From NCBI RefSeq assembly GCF_048270265.1, contig NZ_JBLWTD010000004.1, positions 1 to 64,000 of the forward strand: DNA of 64,000 nt, read 5' to 3'. This document shows positions 44,972 to 54,045 of this stretch, in pieces. The stretch is from Maricaulis sp048270265 (GTDB taxonomy: Bacteria; Pseudomonadota; Alphaproteobacteria; Caulobacterales; Maricaulaceae). A program made the translations under genes and the position numbers. The notes under the pieces were generated by a model. It worked only from the letters and a program-made list of their open reading frames with translations, had not been told where the DNA came from and did no database searches. The stretch's first letter is position 1, and each line of letters opens with the position of its first letter.

Positions 44972-47209
44972 ATGACTTCCGGACACTCACGCAAACCCGC
45001 TGGCGGACAGGCCTGGCTGGGACTGGTCACCGCGATCGCCGTGCTGGGCGCCAGCATTTTCTTCTGCTCAGGAGCGCGTGCGGACACACCGCCCGCCGCG
45101 CAGCTGACCACCGAGGCCGGCCTGGTCCGTCTCAGCGAGATCAATGAGGGCGCGCTTCTGCTCAAGACCGTAGAAGGCGGGCTCTACGTCCCCGCACCTC
45201 TGGTTGCGACCGATATCGAGCTCGACATTGCCGGCCCAATCGTGCGTGCCACCATCACCCAGCGCTTCGAGAACCCGTCCGAGGCCTGGGTCGAGGGCAC
45301 CTATGTCTTCCCGATGCCGGAGGATAGCGGTGTCGACCGGCTGCGCATGCAGATCGGCGACCGTTTTATCGAAGGCGAAATCCATGAGCGCCAGCAGGCC
45401 CGCCGGATCTACGAGACGGCGCGTGCCAATGGCCAGCGCGCCAGCCTGGTCGAACAGGAACGCCCCAACATGTTCACCACCTCGGTGGCGAATATCGGGC
45501 CCGGTGAGACCATCATCGTCCAGATCGAATACCAGGATGTCGCCCGCCTCGTCGACGGCACGTTCGAGCTTCGCGTGCCGCTGGCCATCACGCCGCGTTA
45601 TATCCCGCAGCCCGAGGGCTTCGTCTTCGCCTCCGACGGTGGTGATCGCATGGCGACCCTCGCTGACGCGATGCGGGTCACCCCGCCACTCATGCATCCG
45701 TCTGCCGAACCGGGCGTTTTCCTGCGCCTTCCGGTTACCATCCATGCCGACCTCCAGCCCGGCTTCGCACTCGGCCCGGTCGCCAGCCGCTATCACGCGA
45801 CCCTGGTCGACCGTTCCGAACCCGACCATGCCGTCATCTCGCTGGCAGACGGCCCCATCCCCGCCAGCCGCGATTTCGTGCTCACCTGGCGGCCCGCCGA
45901 CGAGACCGCCCCCAGCGCCGCCCTCTTCACCGAGGAGCTGAATGGTCAGACCTATCTTCTCGCCCAGGTCCTGCCGCCGGCGACGCTTGGTGCCGACACG
46001 CCGCGGCGGCCGCGCGAGACGATTTTCGTAATCGACAATTCCGGCTCCATGGCCGGGGCCTCGATGCGCCAGGCACGGCAGGCTCTGGTCGCTGCCCTCG
46101 ACCGGCTCGAGCCCGGCGACCGCTTCAACCTGATCCGCTTCGACAATACGATGGAGCGTGTCTTCCCCACCGCCGTCGACGCCACTCCGGCCAATATCGC
46201 CCGGGCCCGCAGCTTCGCCTCACGGCTGGAGGCGCAGGGCGGAACGGTGATGCTGCCGGCGCTGCGGGCGGCCCTCGCCGACGACACGCCGGAGGACACG
46301 ACGCGGGTGCGCCAGGTGGTCTTCCTCACCGACGGAGCGATCGGCAATGAGGCCGAGCTCTTCACCGCGATTGATCAGGAGCTGGGCCGGTCGCGCCTCT
46401 TCCCGGTCGGGATCGGTTCGGCGCCCAACGCCTATTTCATGAGCCGCGCCGCCCGGCTTGGCCGCGGCACATTCACCCATATCGGTGATGTCAATGAAGT
46501 CGCCGGCGAGATGGAGCGCCTGTTCACGGCGCTGGAACGCCCGGTCATGACGCAGCTGGACGCCCTCTTCCCCGCCGGCGCCCTGAGCGAGATCTGGCCC
46601 GCACCGCTGCCCGATCTCTATTATGGCGAGCCCGTTCTGCTGACCGCCCGTCTCGCCGGGCCGGAGGGCATGATGCGGCTGGAGGGCCAGCTTGCCGGAT
46701 CGGCCTGGCAGCAGGATATCGCCCTCGCCGAGGCGCGCGCCGCCCATGGCGTCGCCACCCTCTGGGCCCGCAATCGGATCCGTGCGCTGGAGGAAACGCG
46801 CTTCCAGGGCGCCACGCCCGCGTCCATCGACGCCTCGGTGCTGGAAACAGCCCTCGATTTCCACCTCGTCACCCGGCTGACCAGCCTTGTGGCGGTCGAT
46901 GCGACCCCGGCCCGCCCGGTCGGTGATCAACTGGTGCAGCGCGACGTGCCACTGATGGCCCCGCAGGGCTGGGATTTCGAAGCGGTGATGGATGACCGCA
47001 TCGAACCGGTGCAGCACGCCGCCCTTGATGCCGGGCTGCTCGCCCGCCTGCGTCCCGGCCAGGATCCGGACGCAGCACCGGTCGACGCCGATGGCATCCC
47101 GCTGCCGGCCACCGCAACTCCGCGCGAATTCATGATGGGGCTCGGAGGCCTGCTGATGCTGATCGCCCTGATCTGGCTCATCGCCAATCGCGAGCGGCGC
47201 CTGTGGTGA
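44972..47209 (+). CDS. Marine proteobacterial sortase target protein (VIT and vWA domains)
   Basis: 745 residues. After a signal peptide (to about residue 38) come a VIT domain ('ATITQRFENPSEAWVEGTYVFPMPEDSGVDRLRMQIGDRFIEGEIHERQQARRIYE'), a vWA domain with MIDAS motif D-N-S-G-S near residue 350, and a C-terminal sorting tail: LPATATP at 711-717, one hydrophobic helix (GLLMLIALIWLIA) and a basic RERR end. It is the single dedicated substrate of the class GN sortase encoded next, with the genes overlapping. The cell-surface or periplasmic function is unknown; vWA suggests metal-dependent adhesion. Confidence 0.94.
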   Translation: MTSGHSRKPAGGQAWLGLVTAIAVLGASIFFCSGARADTPPAAQLTTEAGLVRLSEINEGALLLKTVEGGLYVPAPLVATDIELDIAGPIVRATITQRFENPSEAWVEGTYVFPMPEDSGVDRLRMQIGDRFIEGEIHERQQARRIYETARANGQRASLVEQERPNMFTTSVANIGPGETIIVQIEYQDVARLVDGTFELRVPLAITPRYIPQPEGFVFASDGGDRMATLADAMRVTPPLMHPSAEPGVFLRLPVTIHADLQPGFALGPVASRYHATLVDRSEPDHAVISLADGPIPASRDFVLTWRPADETAPSAALFTEELNGQTYLLAQVLPPATLGADTPRRPRETIFVIDNSGSMAGASMRQARQALVAALDRLEPGDRFNLIRFDNTMERVFPTAVDATPANIARARSFASRLEAQGGTVMLPALRAALADDTPEDTTRVRQVVFLTDGAIGNEAELFTAIDQELGRSRLFPVGIGSAPNAYFMSRAARLGRGTFTHIGDVNEVAGEMERLFTALERPVMTQLDALFPAGALSEIWPAPLPDLYYGEPVLLTARLAGPEGMMRLEGQLAGSAWQQDIALAEARAAHGVATLWARNRIRALEETRFQGATPASIDASVLETALDFHLVTRLTSLVAVDATPARPVGDQLVQRDVPLMAPQGWDFEAVMDDRIEPVQHAALDAGLLARLRPGQDPDAAPVDADGIPLPATATPREFMMGLGGLLMLIALIWLIANRERRLW

Positions 47210-47787
47210 GGTTCAAAACCATCATCGCGGCGCTGGTCTTGATCACCGGTGCCGCGATCTTCGGCCAGGGGCTTTTCCTGACCGCGAAAGCAGAGTTCGC
47301 ACAAATCCTGCTCGCAAGGGCCTGGACGCGTGCGATCGACGGAGAGATCGCGGCCACACCATGGCCCTGGGCCGATACCTGGCCCGTGGCCCGGCTCTCC
47401 GTCCCTTCCCTGGGCGAGCACGCCATCGTGCTCGCCGAGGCCGGCGGCGAGGCCCTCGCCTTCGGTCCCGCCCTGCTGACCGTCTCAGCCACGCCCGGCG
47501 AGCCCGGCACCACCATCATCGCCGCCCACCGCGACACCCATTTCGAATTCCTCAGGGAGCTCAGTGTCGGCGACTTGGTCATGCTGGAGACACCGAGCGG
47601 CGCGCTGATCGAGTACCGCGTCACCGGCATGCAGATCGTCGATGCCGCCCGCTCCGGCATCGAGCCGGAAAGCGGCCCCTCGCGGCTGGCGCTGGTGACA
47701 TGCTGGCCGTTCGGTGCGCTCACGCCCGGACCCCAGCGCTATATGGTGTGGGCTGAGCCGGTCACCGGGCCCGCCTCGACTTCCTAG
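47203..47787 (+). CDS. Class GN sortase
   Basis: 194 residues. One N-terminal transmembrane helix, then the W-P-W-A-D-T motif characteristic of the Gram-negative class, and the catalytic triad: His109 in 'AAHRDTH', Cys167 in 'LVTCWP' and Arg179 in 'GPQRYMVW'. It cleaves the LPxTA-type tail of its neighbour. The GTG start at 47203 overlaps the target gene's stop, so the pair is translationally coupled. The acceptor to which the target is attached in Gram-negative cells is not known. Confidence 0.95.
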   Translation: MVRFKTIIAALVLITGAAIFGQGLFLTAKAEFAQILLARAWTRAIDGEIAATPWPWADTWPVARLSVPSLGEHAIVLAEAGGEALAFGPALLTVSATPGEPGTTIIAAHRDTHFEFLRELSVGDLVMLETPSGALIEYRVTGMQIVDAARSGIEPESGPSRLALVTCWPFGALTPGPQRYMVWAEPVTGPASTS

Positions 47788-47900
47788 GCACCGGTTCGCG
47801 CTGCCGCCGCCCCCGCCGCGGCTGTCGGGCCCCTGTGTCGCCAGCACCCCGCCTGATGCATTCCCGTCTCCAATTGCCGTTCCAGGCTGAAGACGCCCCT

Positions 47901-47935
47901 TGACCTCAGTTTGGTAATGCGACTTATTCGCATTC
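47901..47935 (+). promoter_or_regulatory. Fur-type operator overlapping the iron operon promoter
   Basis: AATGCGA and TCGCATT form a perfect 7-bp dyad around CTTAT (47917-47935), matching the layout of Fur boxes found before TonB receptors in alphaproteobacteria. It covers the -10 region of a promoter with TTGACC at 47901-47906, 34 bp before the first gene of an iron-uptake set. Iron-dependent repression is the likely control. Confidence 0.75.
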
Positions 47936-47968
47936 ACAAAGTTGGCTCGCTCTGGGGGAATATGTGTG

Positions 47969-48595
47969 ATGATGGATCTGGTTCCGGTTTGGCTGGTGCA
48001 AGGTGGTTGGGTGATCTGGATTCTGGCCGTCGGGTCAGTCGTTTCCATCGCCGCCATCATCTATGTTTTTACGCGCCATGCAGCCGCGCGACTGGCCCTG
48101 TCGCCTCGCCGGACCGAGGCGCTGCTGGAGACCGTGCTCGGTCCCGAAGGCGGGATTGCCCGGACGCCCTATGAGATCCTCGCCGCAACGGCGGGCAAGC
48201 TTCGCCGCGCCGGAACTCCGCGCCAGGAAATTCTCGACGAACTGACCATCCTGGCCACCGAACAATTGAACGATCTTCGCACCGGGATGCGGCTGTTGGA
48301 AGTCATCGCCGGCGCCGCTCCGCTGATGGGGCTGCTCGGCACCGTGCTCGGCATGATCGAGGCCTTCAAACAGCTTGAGATGGGCGGCAGCCAGATTGAT
48401 CCCTCGGTGCTCTCCGGCGGCATCTGGCAGGCCCTGCTGACCACGGCGGCCGGTCTGATCGTGGCCCTGCCGGCCCTGATCGCCTGGCACCATTTCGACC
48501 GCGGCCTGGAAAACGCCCGCATCGCCATGAACGCGCTTCTGGCCCGGATTTCCAACGCGCTGCGGGCGGCGGACCGTGCGGGTTCCGGCAGCTAG
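47969..48595 (+). CDS. exbB: ExbB/TolQ/MotA proton-channel protein
   Basis: 208 residues. Three transmembrane helices: 'VQGGWVIWILAVGSVVSIAAIIYVF', and the paired helices 'LLEVIAGAAPLMGLLGTVLGMIEAFKQLE' and 'GGIWQALLTTAAGLIVALPALIAWHHF', with the conserved A-P-L-x-G-L-L-G-T-V and T-T-A-A-G-L-x-V-A-x-P. With ExbD it converts proton flow into TonB movement. It opens a six-gene Fur-box operon. ATG 47969; GTG 47966 is possible. Confidence 0.9.
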   Translation: MMDLVPVWLVQGGWVIWILAVGSVVSIAAIIYVFTRHAAARLALSPRRTEALLETVLGPEGGIARTPYEILAATAGKLRRAGTPRQEILDELTILATEQLNDLRTGMRLLEVIAGAAPLMGLLGTVLGMIEAFKQLEMGGSQIDPSVLSGGIWQALLTTAAGLIVALPALIAWHHFDRGLENARIAMNALLARISNALRAADRAGSGS

Positions 48596-48605
48596 GGCTT
48601 GCGCG

Positions 48606-49004
48606 ATGATTCCCGAACCCAGTTCCAGGCGCAAACCCGCCGCCGGCCTGACGCCGCTGATTGATGTCGTCTTCATCCTGCTGATCTTTTTCATGCTGGT
48701 GGTGCAGTTCAGCGAGTATCAGCAAGTGCCGCTGACCGTTGTGACCACGACCTCGGCGCCGGTCGCGGACAATCAGGACAACTGGATCGTGACCGTCAAT
48801 GGCGGCGGCAATTGCCGGCTGCGCCAGGCCGAGATGAGCTGCGAAGCGGCCCTCGCCGCCCTGCCCGAAATCCTGGCGAATCCCGTCGTGATCCGCTTTG
48901 CCGACACCGCCACCCTGGGTGAGGCCATCGACCTGCAGACGCGGCTGATCGAGCGCGGCTATGCCGTCAGTTTCGGCCTCACCAGCGCGGAGGATGCGCC
49001 ATGA
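48606..49004 (+). CDS. exbD: ExbD/TolR family protein (first copy)
   Basis: 132 residues. A short cytoplasmic tail is followed by one transmembrane helix with the essential Asp ('GLTPLIDVVFILLIFFMLVVQF') and a periplasmic domain that includes two Cys (NCRLRQ, MSCEAA). It pairs with ExbB in the inner membrane. It starts 11 bp after exbB and overlaps the next exbD-like gene by four bases. Confidence 0.9.
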   Translation: MIPEPSSRRKPAAGLTPLIDVVFILLIFFMLVVQFSEYQQVPLTVVTTTSAPVADNQDNWIVTVNGGGNCRLRQAEMSCEAALAALPEILANPVVIRFADTATLGEAIDLQTRLIERGYAVSFGLTSAEDAP

Positions 49005-49417
49005 GCGGACAGGCCGACCTTATCGCGCGCCAGGAAACCCGCCGCCCACCGGTCGAGGCGGCCTTGCCCCTTATCAATATCGTCTTCCTGCTTTTGACCT
49101 TCTTCCTGATGGCCGGCAGCCTGCAATCGCCGATCGAGAAATCCATCATGGCACCGACCCAGGCGGTCGAGTTCGACGATGTCGAATTCTCACCCGGCGA
49201 CTGGCTCTATCTCGCCGCCGATGGCCGGCTGGTCTTTCGCGGCGAAGAGATCGCGCTCACCGATATCGCCGCCACACTGATCCAGGATCGCGGCGTGTTG
49301 TTCGCCGATGCGCAGACCCCCGGCGGCACCGTCAACGCCATGCTGCGCGCCTATGAGGACGCCGGTTCGCAGGGCATTTTGCTGATCACCGCGCGGGAGA
49401 CCCCCGCCGATGGATAA
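49001..49417 (+). CDS. ExbD/TolR family protein (second copy)
   Basis: 138 residues. 'AALPLINIVFLLLTFFLMAGSL' is the transmembrane helix. Where ExbD normally has Asp in L-I-D-V, this copy has Asn (L-I-N-I), so the proton-relay acid is absent from that position. The periplasmic part (DVEFSPGDWLYLAADGRLVFRGEEIALTDIAATLIQDRG) keeps the ExbD fold. It is likely a structural partner of the first ExbD. It overlaps both neighbours, indicating coupled translation. Confidence 0.88.
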   Translation: MSGQADLIARQETRRPPVEAALPLINIVFLLLTFFLMAGSLQSPIEKSIMAPTQAVEFDDVEFSPGDWLYLAADGRLVFRGEEIALTDIAATLIQDRGVLFADAQTPGGTVNAMLRAYEDAGSQGILLITARETPADG

Positions 49418-50255
49418 GCTCTCCGCCCTGGTCGCGGCGGCCTTGCTGCATGTGGCCGGCCTGACCGCGGTCCTTCTCATGTCGGCCCCGCAAGGCCAGC
49501 CTGTGCCGGAAGGTGGCGCCGAGGTGGCAGCGCCCGCAGCAATGCGCCAGGTCAGCCTGGTGCGCTTCGCCCCGCCGCCTGCGCCCGCCCCGCCCGCGCC
49601 GCAACCGGTCGAGACGGAGACCATCCCGCTCGACGCTGTCTCCGACACGGTCCTGCCCGAAGCAGTCGAACCACGCCCCGAGCCCGTCCGGCCCGCCCCC
49701 ATACCTCAGGAACCCGAGCTTCAACCCGAGCCGGAGGCCGAGCCCGAAATCGAGCCGGAACCCGCCCCCATGGATCCGGTCGAACCTGAAGCCCTGCCCG
49801 AAACCGACACCCCGCCCGATCCATCCGCCACGCCGGTCGACGGCACCACAGAGCCCGGCCCGCTGCAACAGACCGGTCCCGCCACCACCGAAGCGGCCAC
49901 GGACCAGCCCGCCGCAACGCGTGGCGCCCGCTCCGGCCGCGAAGGCCGCCGCGCGGCGCGCGAGCAACGTGATTATGTCCGCGCCCTGATGGCAGCCCTG
50001 GTCGAGCATCGCGTCTATCCGCCCGAACTGATGCGCGCCCATGTCGAAGGTGTTGTGCGCGTCCGTTTCACGATCGATCGCAACGGCAATGTCCTCTCCG
50101 CCAGCCTGGCGGAAACCTCCGGCCATGACGGGCTCGACCAAGCGGCGCTGGCCGTGCTCGAGCGCGCCAGCCCGCTACCCCCCATTCCCGATTCCATGGG
50201 CCTGGAGCGGCTCACCATCACGCTTCCAATCGAATTTTCTCTCATCACCGACTGA
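49410..50255 (+). CDS. tonB: TonB family energy-transducing protein
   Basis: 281 residues. One N-terminal transmembrane helix ('LSALVAAALLHVAGLTAVLLM', with the conserved Ser and His), a long Pro/Glu/Pro spacer (about residues 50-165), and the C-terminal TonB domain ('YVRALMAALVEHRVYPPELMRAHVEGVVRVRFTIDRNGNVLSASLAETSGHDGLDQAALAVLERASPLPPIP'). It spans the periplasm to drive the receptor encoded next. It overlaps exbD2 by eight bases. Confidence 0.94.
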   Translation: MDKLSALVAAALLHVAGLTAVLLMSAPQGQPVPEGGAEVAAPAAMRQVSLVRFAPPPAPAPPAPQPVETETIPLDAVSDTVLPEAVEPRPEPVRPAPIPQEPELQPEPEAEPEIEPEPAPMDPVEPEALPETDTPPDPSATPVDGTTEPGPLQQTGPATTEAATDQPAATRGARSGREGRRAAREQRDYVRALMAALVEHRVYPPELMRAHVEGVVRVRFTIDRNGNVLSASLAETSGHDGLDQAALAVLERASPLPPIPDSMGLERLTITLPIEFSLITD

Positions 50256-50270
50256 CACCAGGAGACTGAA

Positions 50271-52598
50271 ATGACTCGCCAATCCCCCGCCATCCGCCGC
50301 CCGGCCAGCCTGCGCCCTGCAACCAGCCGCAAGACCGGCAGCCAGAAAGCCATGCTGGCGCTGGGTGCCTCGGCACTCCTGCTCGGCGGCCAGGCCATGG
50401 CCCAGGATGCGTCCGAAGAAGGCACGCTCGAACTTGATACATTGCGGATCGAGGAGCGCACGCTCGACACCAACCCCTATGCCGAGGACGGCGTGCCCTA
50501 CAAGGCGCGCATCTCCGGTGACAGCCGCCGCACCGAGACCATCGCCGAGACCCCGGCGACAATCAGCGTTGTGACCCAGACGGCGATGCAGGAGGCGGGA
50601 ACCACAGATCTGCGCGAAACCCTCGACCGGCAGCCGGGCATCACGCTGGGCACGGGCGAGAACGGCAATGCCTTCGGCGACCGCTATGTCATTCGCGGCC
50701 ATGAGGCCCGGAGCGATGTCTTCGTCGACGGCCTGCGCGATCCGGGCATGACGATCCGCGAAAGCTTTGCGGTCGAGCAGATCGAGATCACCAAGGGCCC
50801 AAGCTCGACCTTCGCCGGGCGCGGCTCGACCGGCGGTGCGATCAACTCCATCACCAAACAAGCCGGCCTGGAATATGATTTCAACAATTTCGAGCTCGGC
50901 ATCGGCACCGACGGCTATCGCCGCTTCACGCTCGATTCCAACATGCCACTCAGCGACACGGTCGCCCTGCGGGCCAATCTCCTGCACGCCTATGAGGAAG
51001 TGCCCGATCGCGGCCCGGCCGAGCGTGAGCGCAATGGTGCGGCCCTGTCACTGGCCATCGAGGCCAGCGATACGCTGAGCTTTGTTGCGGATTATTACTT
51101 CCTCGATGCTTCGGGCGATACCGATCTGGGAACCTATATCCTCCCCGGTGGCGGTGCGCCGGTCGATGATATCCCGGTCTATCTGCAAAGCGAGGACTTC
51201 CTCGAATCCACCGTCAATGTCTTCACCTTCCGCACAAGCTGGGAGCCGACCGCCAATCTGCGTATCGAAAACGCCCTGCGCTACGGCACCACGGACAATG
51301 GCTATGTCGTCACCGGCGCACGCGGCACCGATCGCGACGCCTCCGATCCCGATGCGCCTGGCGCACCGACCATCGGCCTGAGCACCCACCAGGGCTGGCA
51401 GGAAGTCGAGTATTTCGTCGACCAGGCCAATGCCTTCTGGGATACCGAGCTGGCCGGCCTCTCACACAGCTTCGTGTTCGGTCTGGAATATTCCGATCTC
51501 AGCGTCACCAATGGCGTCTATGATGTCACCAATACCGGCGCGACCAATTGCGTCACGTCAGGCCGTGGTGGCGCGGCGCCCAATTACTGCATCCTCGACG
51601 CCAATGGCGATACGGTCGCCAATCTCAACACGCTGATGGGCCGCGATATCAGCCGGGGCGCCCAGGATTCCGACTATAATGTCGATACGCTCTCGCTCTA
51701 TGTGATGGACACGGTCGATCTGACCGATCAGCTCTCCCTTTTCGCCGGCGTGCGTCTCGACAGTTTCGATTACACCAATGGCGTGACCCGGGGCGGAACA
51801 ACGACGCCCTATGATTACTCCGACGAGCTGTGGAATGGCCATATCGGCCTGGTCTATGACGTCACCGAGGCCGGCAATATCTATCTGAGCCTCTCGACGT
51901 CGAGCAATATCAATGGCGGCGAGTCCGATGTCGGCGGCAGCTGTGGTTATGGCGGGCTGTGCGGCACGCCGGACCAGGTTGTGCTCAGCGAACCGGAAGA
52001 CACGCTCAATATCGAACTGGGCAGCAAGTGGGATCTCTTCGACGACCAGCTCCTCTTCTCGGTCGCCGTCTTCCAGATCACCAAAAGCAATGTGATGGAA
52101 AGCGTCGGCAGCGACTATGAAACCCTCGGCACGCTCAATACCGGCGAAAACCAGGTCACCGGGATTGAATTCGGCCTCGTCGGCAATGTCACCGACGAGC
52201 TCTCGGTCCAGTTCGGCGCGGCCTTCATGTCGTCGGAAGTGACAGAATCGGTCAACACCGCCCAGATCGGCGGCACGCTGAGCAATTTCGCCGACAACAG
52301 CGCCTATCTGCAGCTGCGCTACCAGGCGACACCGCAACTCTCCTTCGGCGGTGCCGTCACCTATTCCAGCGAAATGTATTCGGGTCAGCCCGACTCCGCT
52401 GGCGGCAGCTATGAAATTCCCGCCTATACGGTGCTCGACGCCTTCGCGACCTGGGAATTCAACGACCGCACGAGCCTGCGCCTGAATATCGGCAATCTCA
52501 CCGACGAGGACTACTACACGGCGGCTTACCGCAGCGGCGCCTTCACCTATATCGGTGATGCCCGCAATACCCGCCTCACCCTCGTCTCCTCCTTCTAG
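50271..52598 (+). CDS. TonB-dependent siderophore receptor (Fiu-like)
   Basis: 775 residues. A signal peptide lies after a long basic N-terminus (cleavage near A-M-A, about residue 43). The plug has 'TIAETPATISVVTQTAMQEAGTTDLRETLDRQPGIT', 'RYVIRGHEARSDVFVDGLRDPG', and 'VEQIEITKGPSSTFAGRGSTGGAIN'. The 22-strand barrel ends in aromatic F ('RLTLVSSF'). The plug is close to catecholate receptors such as Fiu. It imports a ferric siderophore or its breakdown product, using the exbBD-tonB genes just upstream. Confidence 0.95.
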   Translation: MTRQSPAIRRPASLRPATSRKTGSQKAMLALGASALLLGGQAMAQDASEEGTLELDTLRIEERTLDTNPYAEDGVPYKARISGDSRRTETIAETPATISVVTQTAMQEAGTTDLRETLDRQPGITLGTGENGNAFGDRYVIRGHEARSDVFVDGLRDPGMTIRESFAVEQIEITKGPSSTFAGRGSTGGAINSITKQAGLEYDFNNFELGIGTDGYRRFTLDSNMPLSDTVALRANLLHAYEEVPDRGPAERERNGAALSLAIEASDTLSFVADYYFLDASGDTDLGTYILPGGGAPVDDIPVYLQSEDFLESTVNVFTFRTSWEPTANLRIENALRYGTTDNGYVVTGARGTDRDASDPDAPGAPTIGLSTHQGWQEVEYFVDQANAFWDTELAGLSHSFVFGLEYSDLSVTNGVYDVTNTGATNCVTSGRGGAAPNYCILDANGDTVANLNTLMGRDISRGAQDSDYNVDTLSLYVMDTVDLTDQLSLFAGVRLDSFDYTNGVTRGGTTTPYDYSDELWNGHIGLVYDVTEAGNIYLSLSTSSNINGGESDVGGSCGYGGLCGTPDQVVLSEPEDTLNIELGSKWDLFDDQLLFSVAVFQITKSNVMESVGSDYETLGTLNTGENQVTGIEFGLVGNVTDELSVQFGAAFMSSEVTESVNTAQIGGTLSNFADNSAYLQLRYQATPQLSFGGAVTYSSEMYSGQPDSAGGSYEIPAYTVLDAFATWEFNDRTSLRLNIGNLTDEDYYTAAYRSGAFTYIGDARNTRLTLVSSF

Positions 52599-52708
52599 CC
52601 CCAGTTCCAGCCCCTCGCGGGTGTCGGCCGGTGCCTTCGGCATTGGTTGACACCCGCGGCCGGCTTGCCGATGACAGCACTCATCGCAGGCCGCACCGGA
52701 TTTTTGCC

Positions 52709-53392
52709 ATGCTGATCATCATCGAAAACGTGCTCGACAAGGCCGGCGTCCAGGCCCTGCGCGAGCGGCTCGACCAGGCCGAGTGGATCGACGGCAAGGC
52801 CTCGGCCGGCTCCGTCTCCCATGCGGTGAAGCGCAATCGCCAGCTCGACCAGAACAGCGAGACCGCTATCGCGCTGGGCAATCACATCTTGGGAATTCTC
52901 GGCCGTAATCCGACCTTCATCTCTGCCGCCCTGCCGCAGAAAATCTACCCGCCCATGTTCAATAATTACGAAGGCGGCGGCAATTATGGCGCCCATATCG
53001 ACAGCGCCATCATGCATGTCGATCGCGCCAATATGACCGTACGCACGGACCTGTCTGCCACCCTCTTCCTGACCGACCCGGAAGATTATGACGGCGGCGA
53101 ACTGGTGATCGAAACCAGCTATGGCGCCCAGCCCGTCAAGCTCGCCGCCGGCGATCTCGTCCTCTACCCCGCGACCAGCCTGCACCAGGTCACCCCGGTC
53201 ACCCGCGGCGCCCGCATCAGCGCATTCTTCTGGATCCAGAGCATGGTCCAGGACGGTGCCCAGCGCGAGATGCTCTACGATCTCGACCGCACCATCCAGG
53301 AACTCCGCCAGGACCATGACGACAATGATCCACGGCTCAACAGCCTGACCGGGATCTATCATAATCTGATGCGCCAATGGGCGGTGGTCTAG
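52709..53392 (+). CDS. piuC: PKHD-type Fe(II)/2-oxoglutarate hydroxylase (PiuC/YbiX)
   Basis: 227 residues. The cupin core has the iron triad 'YGAHIDSA' (HxD) and His in 'SLHQVTPVTRGARISAFFW', with the 2-oxoglutarate Arg. The N-terminus 'LDKAGVQALRERLDQAEWIDGKASAG' is the usual start. PiuC proteins are typically encoded beside Fiu/PiuA receptors and are iron-regulated; they probably modify the siderophore after uptake. It closes the Fur-box operon, 110 bp after the receptor. Confidence 0.95.
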   Translation: MLIIIENVLDKAGVQALRERLDQAEWIDGKASAGSVSHAVKRNRQLDQNSETAIALGNHILGILGRNPTFISAALPQKIYPPMFNNYEGGGNYGAHIDSAIMHVDRANMTVRTDLSATLFLTDPEDYDGGELVIETSYGAQPVKLAAGDLVLYPATSLHQVTPVTRGARISAFFWIQSMVQDGAQREMLYDLDRTIQELRQDHDDNDPRLNSLTGIYHNLMRQWAVV

Positions 53393-53416
53393 GCAGGAGT
53401 GAAAGCCGTTACCGGT

Positions 53417-53857
53417 TCAGCCACGCGCCAACAGTGCCTCAATCTTTCCCGTCAACGCCTCGCGCGCCTTCGCGGCCAGGAGGGCGTTCGGCAAGCGCAT
53501 CAACCGCGTCGCGTAGGGGCTGTCCCGGCGCACGGCATCACGGTCTGCCCCGGCAGCAAGATAGGCGAGTATATCCACCATCATTGCCCGGTCGAAGGCC
53601 CACAGGATCTCGCCGCGATACCCGACCTGGTAGAAAGCCTCGCGCGGCCAGTCGACCTCATGGGTACGATTGACGCCACAGGCGAGGCAGCTCAGCCGCC
53701 CGGCCCAGGAGAGCCGGGTCCCCGTCTTGCCGTCCGCGAGCATGACCGGCAGCGGCAGATCACCGTATAGGCCCTCAAATCGGGCTGGCTGTCCGCATCG
53801 CGGGCAGGCGAGCACAAGCTTCGGGGCAATGCCCTTGCGATCATAGAGTCCGGTCAT
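53417..53857 (-). CDS. Hypothetical zinc-ribbon protein
   Basis: 146 residues, soluble. Two Cys pairs, 'LACPRCGQP' near residue 18 and 'LSCLACGVN' near residue 57, form a probable zinc ribbon. The rest is helical ('REAFYQVGYRGEILWAFDRAMMVDILAYLAAGADR', 'MRLPNALLAAKAREAL'). I do not recognise a family function. It lies on the strand opposite to its neighbours and is convergent with piuC, with only 24 bp between the stops. Confidence 0.75.
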   Translation of the reverse strand: MTGLYDRKGIAPKLVLACPRCGQPARFEGLYGDLPLPVMLADGKTGTRLSWAGRLSCLACGVNRTHEVDWPREAFYQVGYRGEILWAFDRAMMVDILAYLAAGADRDAVRRDSPYATRLMRLPNALLAAKAREALTGKIEALLARG

Positions 53858-54045
53858 GGCAGGTCACACCTCGACCAAAGTCTGGACCGAGCGGCTGCGG
53901 TCCGCAAGCAGATCACGCCCTCACCGAGAGCTGCGAATTGCCGGGTGGCGGCAGAAACTTACGGGATTGTTAGAGTTGAAGACTCGCCTCTGCCAGCCGT
54001 CTCGGCTACCGAGGAGGGACGGCGGGGGCTGTTGGGAGTTTGTGA

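Noticed and set aside
47910..48174. 87-codon plus-strand frame starting at 47911-47962 over the start of exbB
   Set aside because: It is out of frame with the conserved ExbB protein and has no motif.
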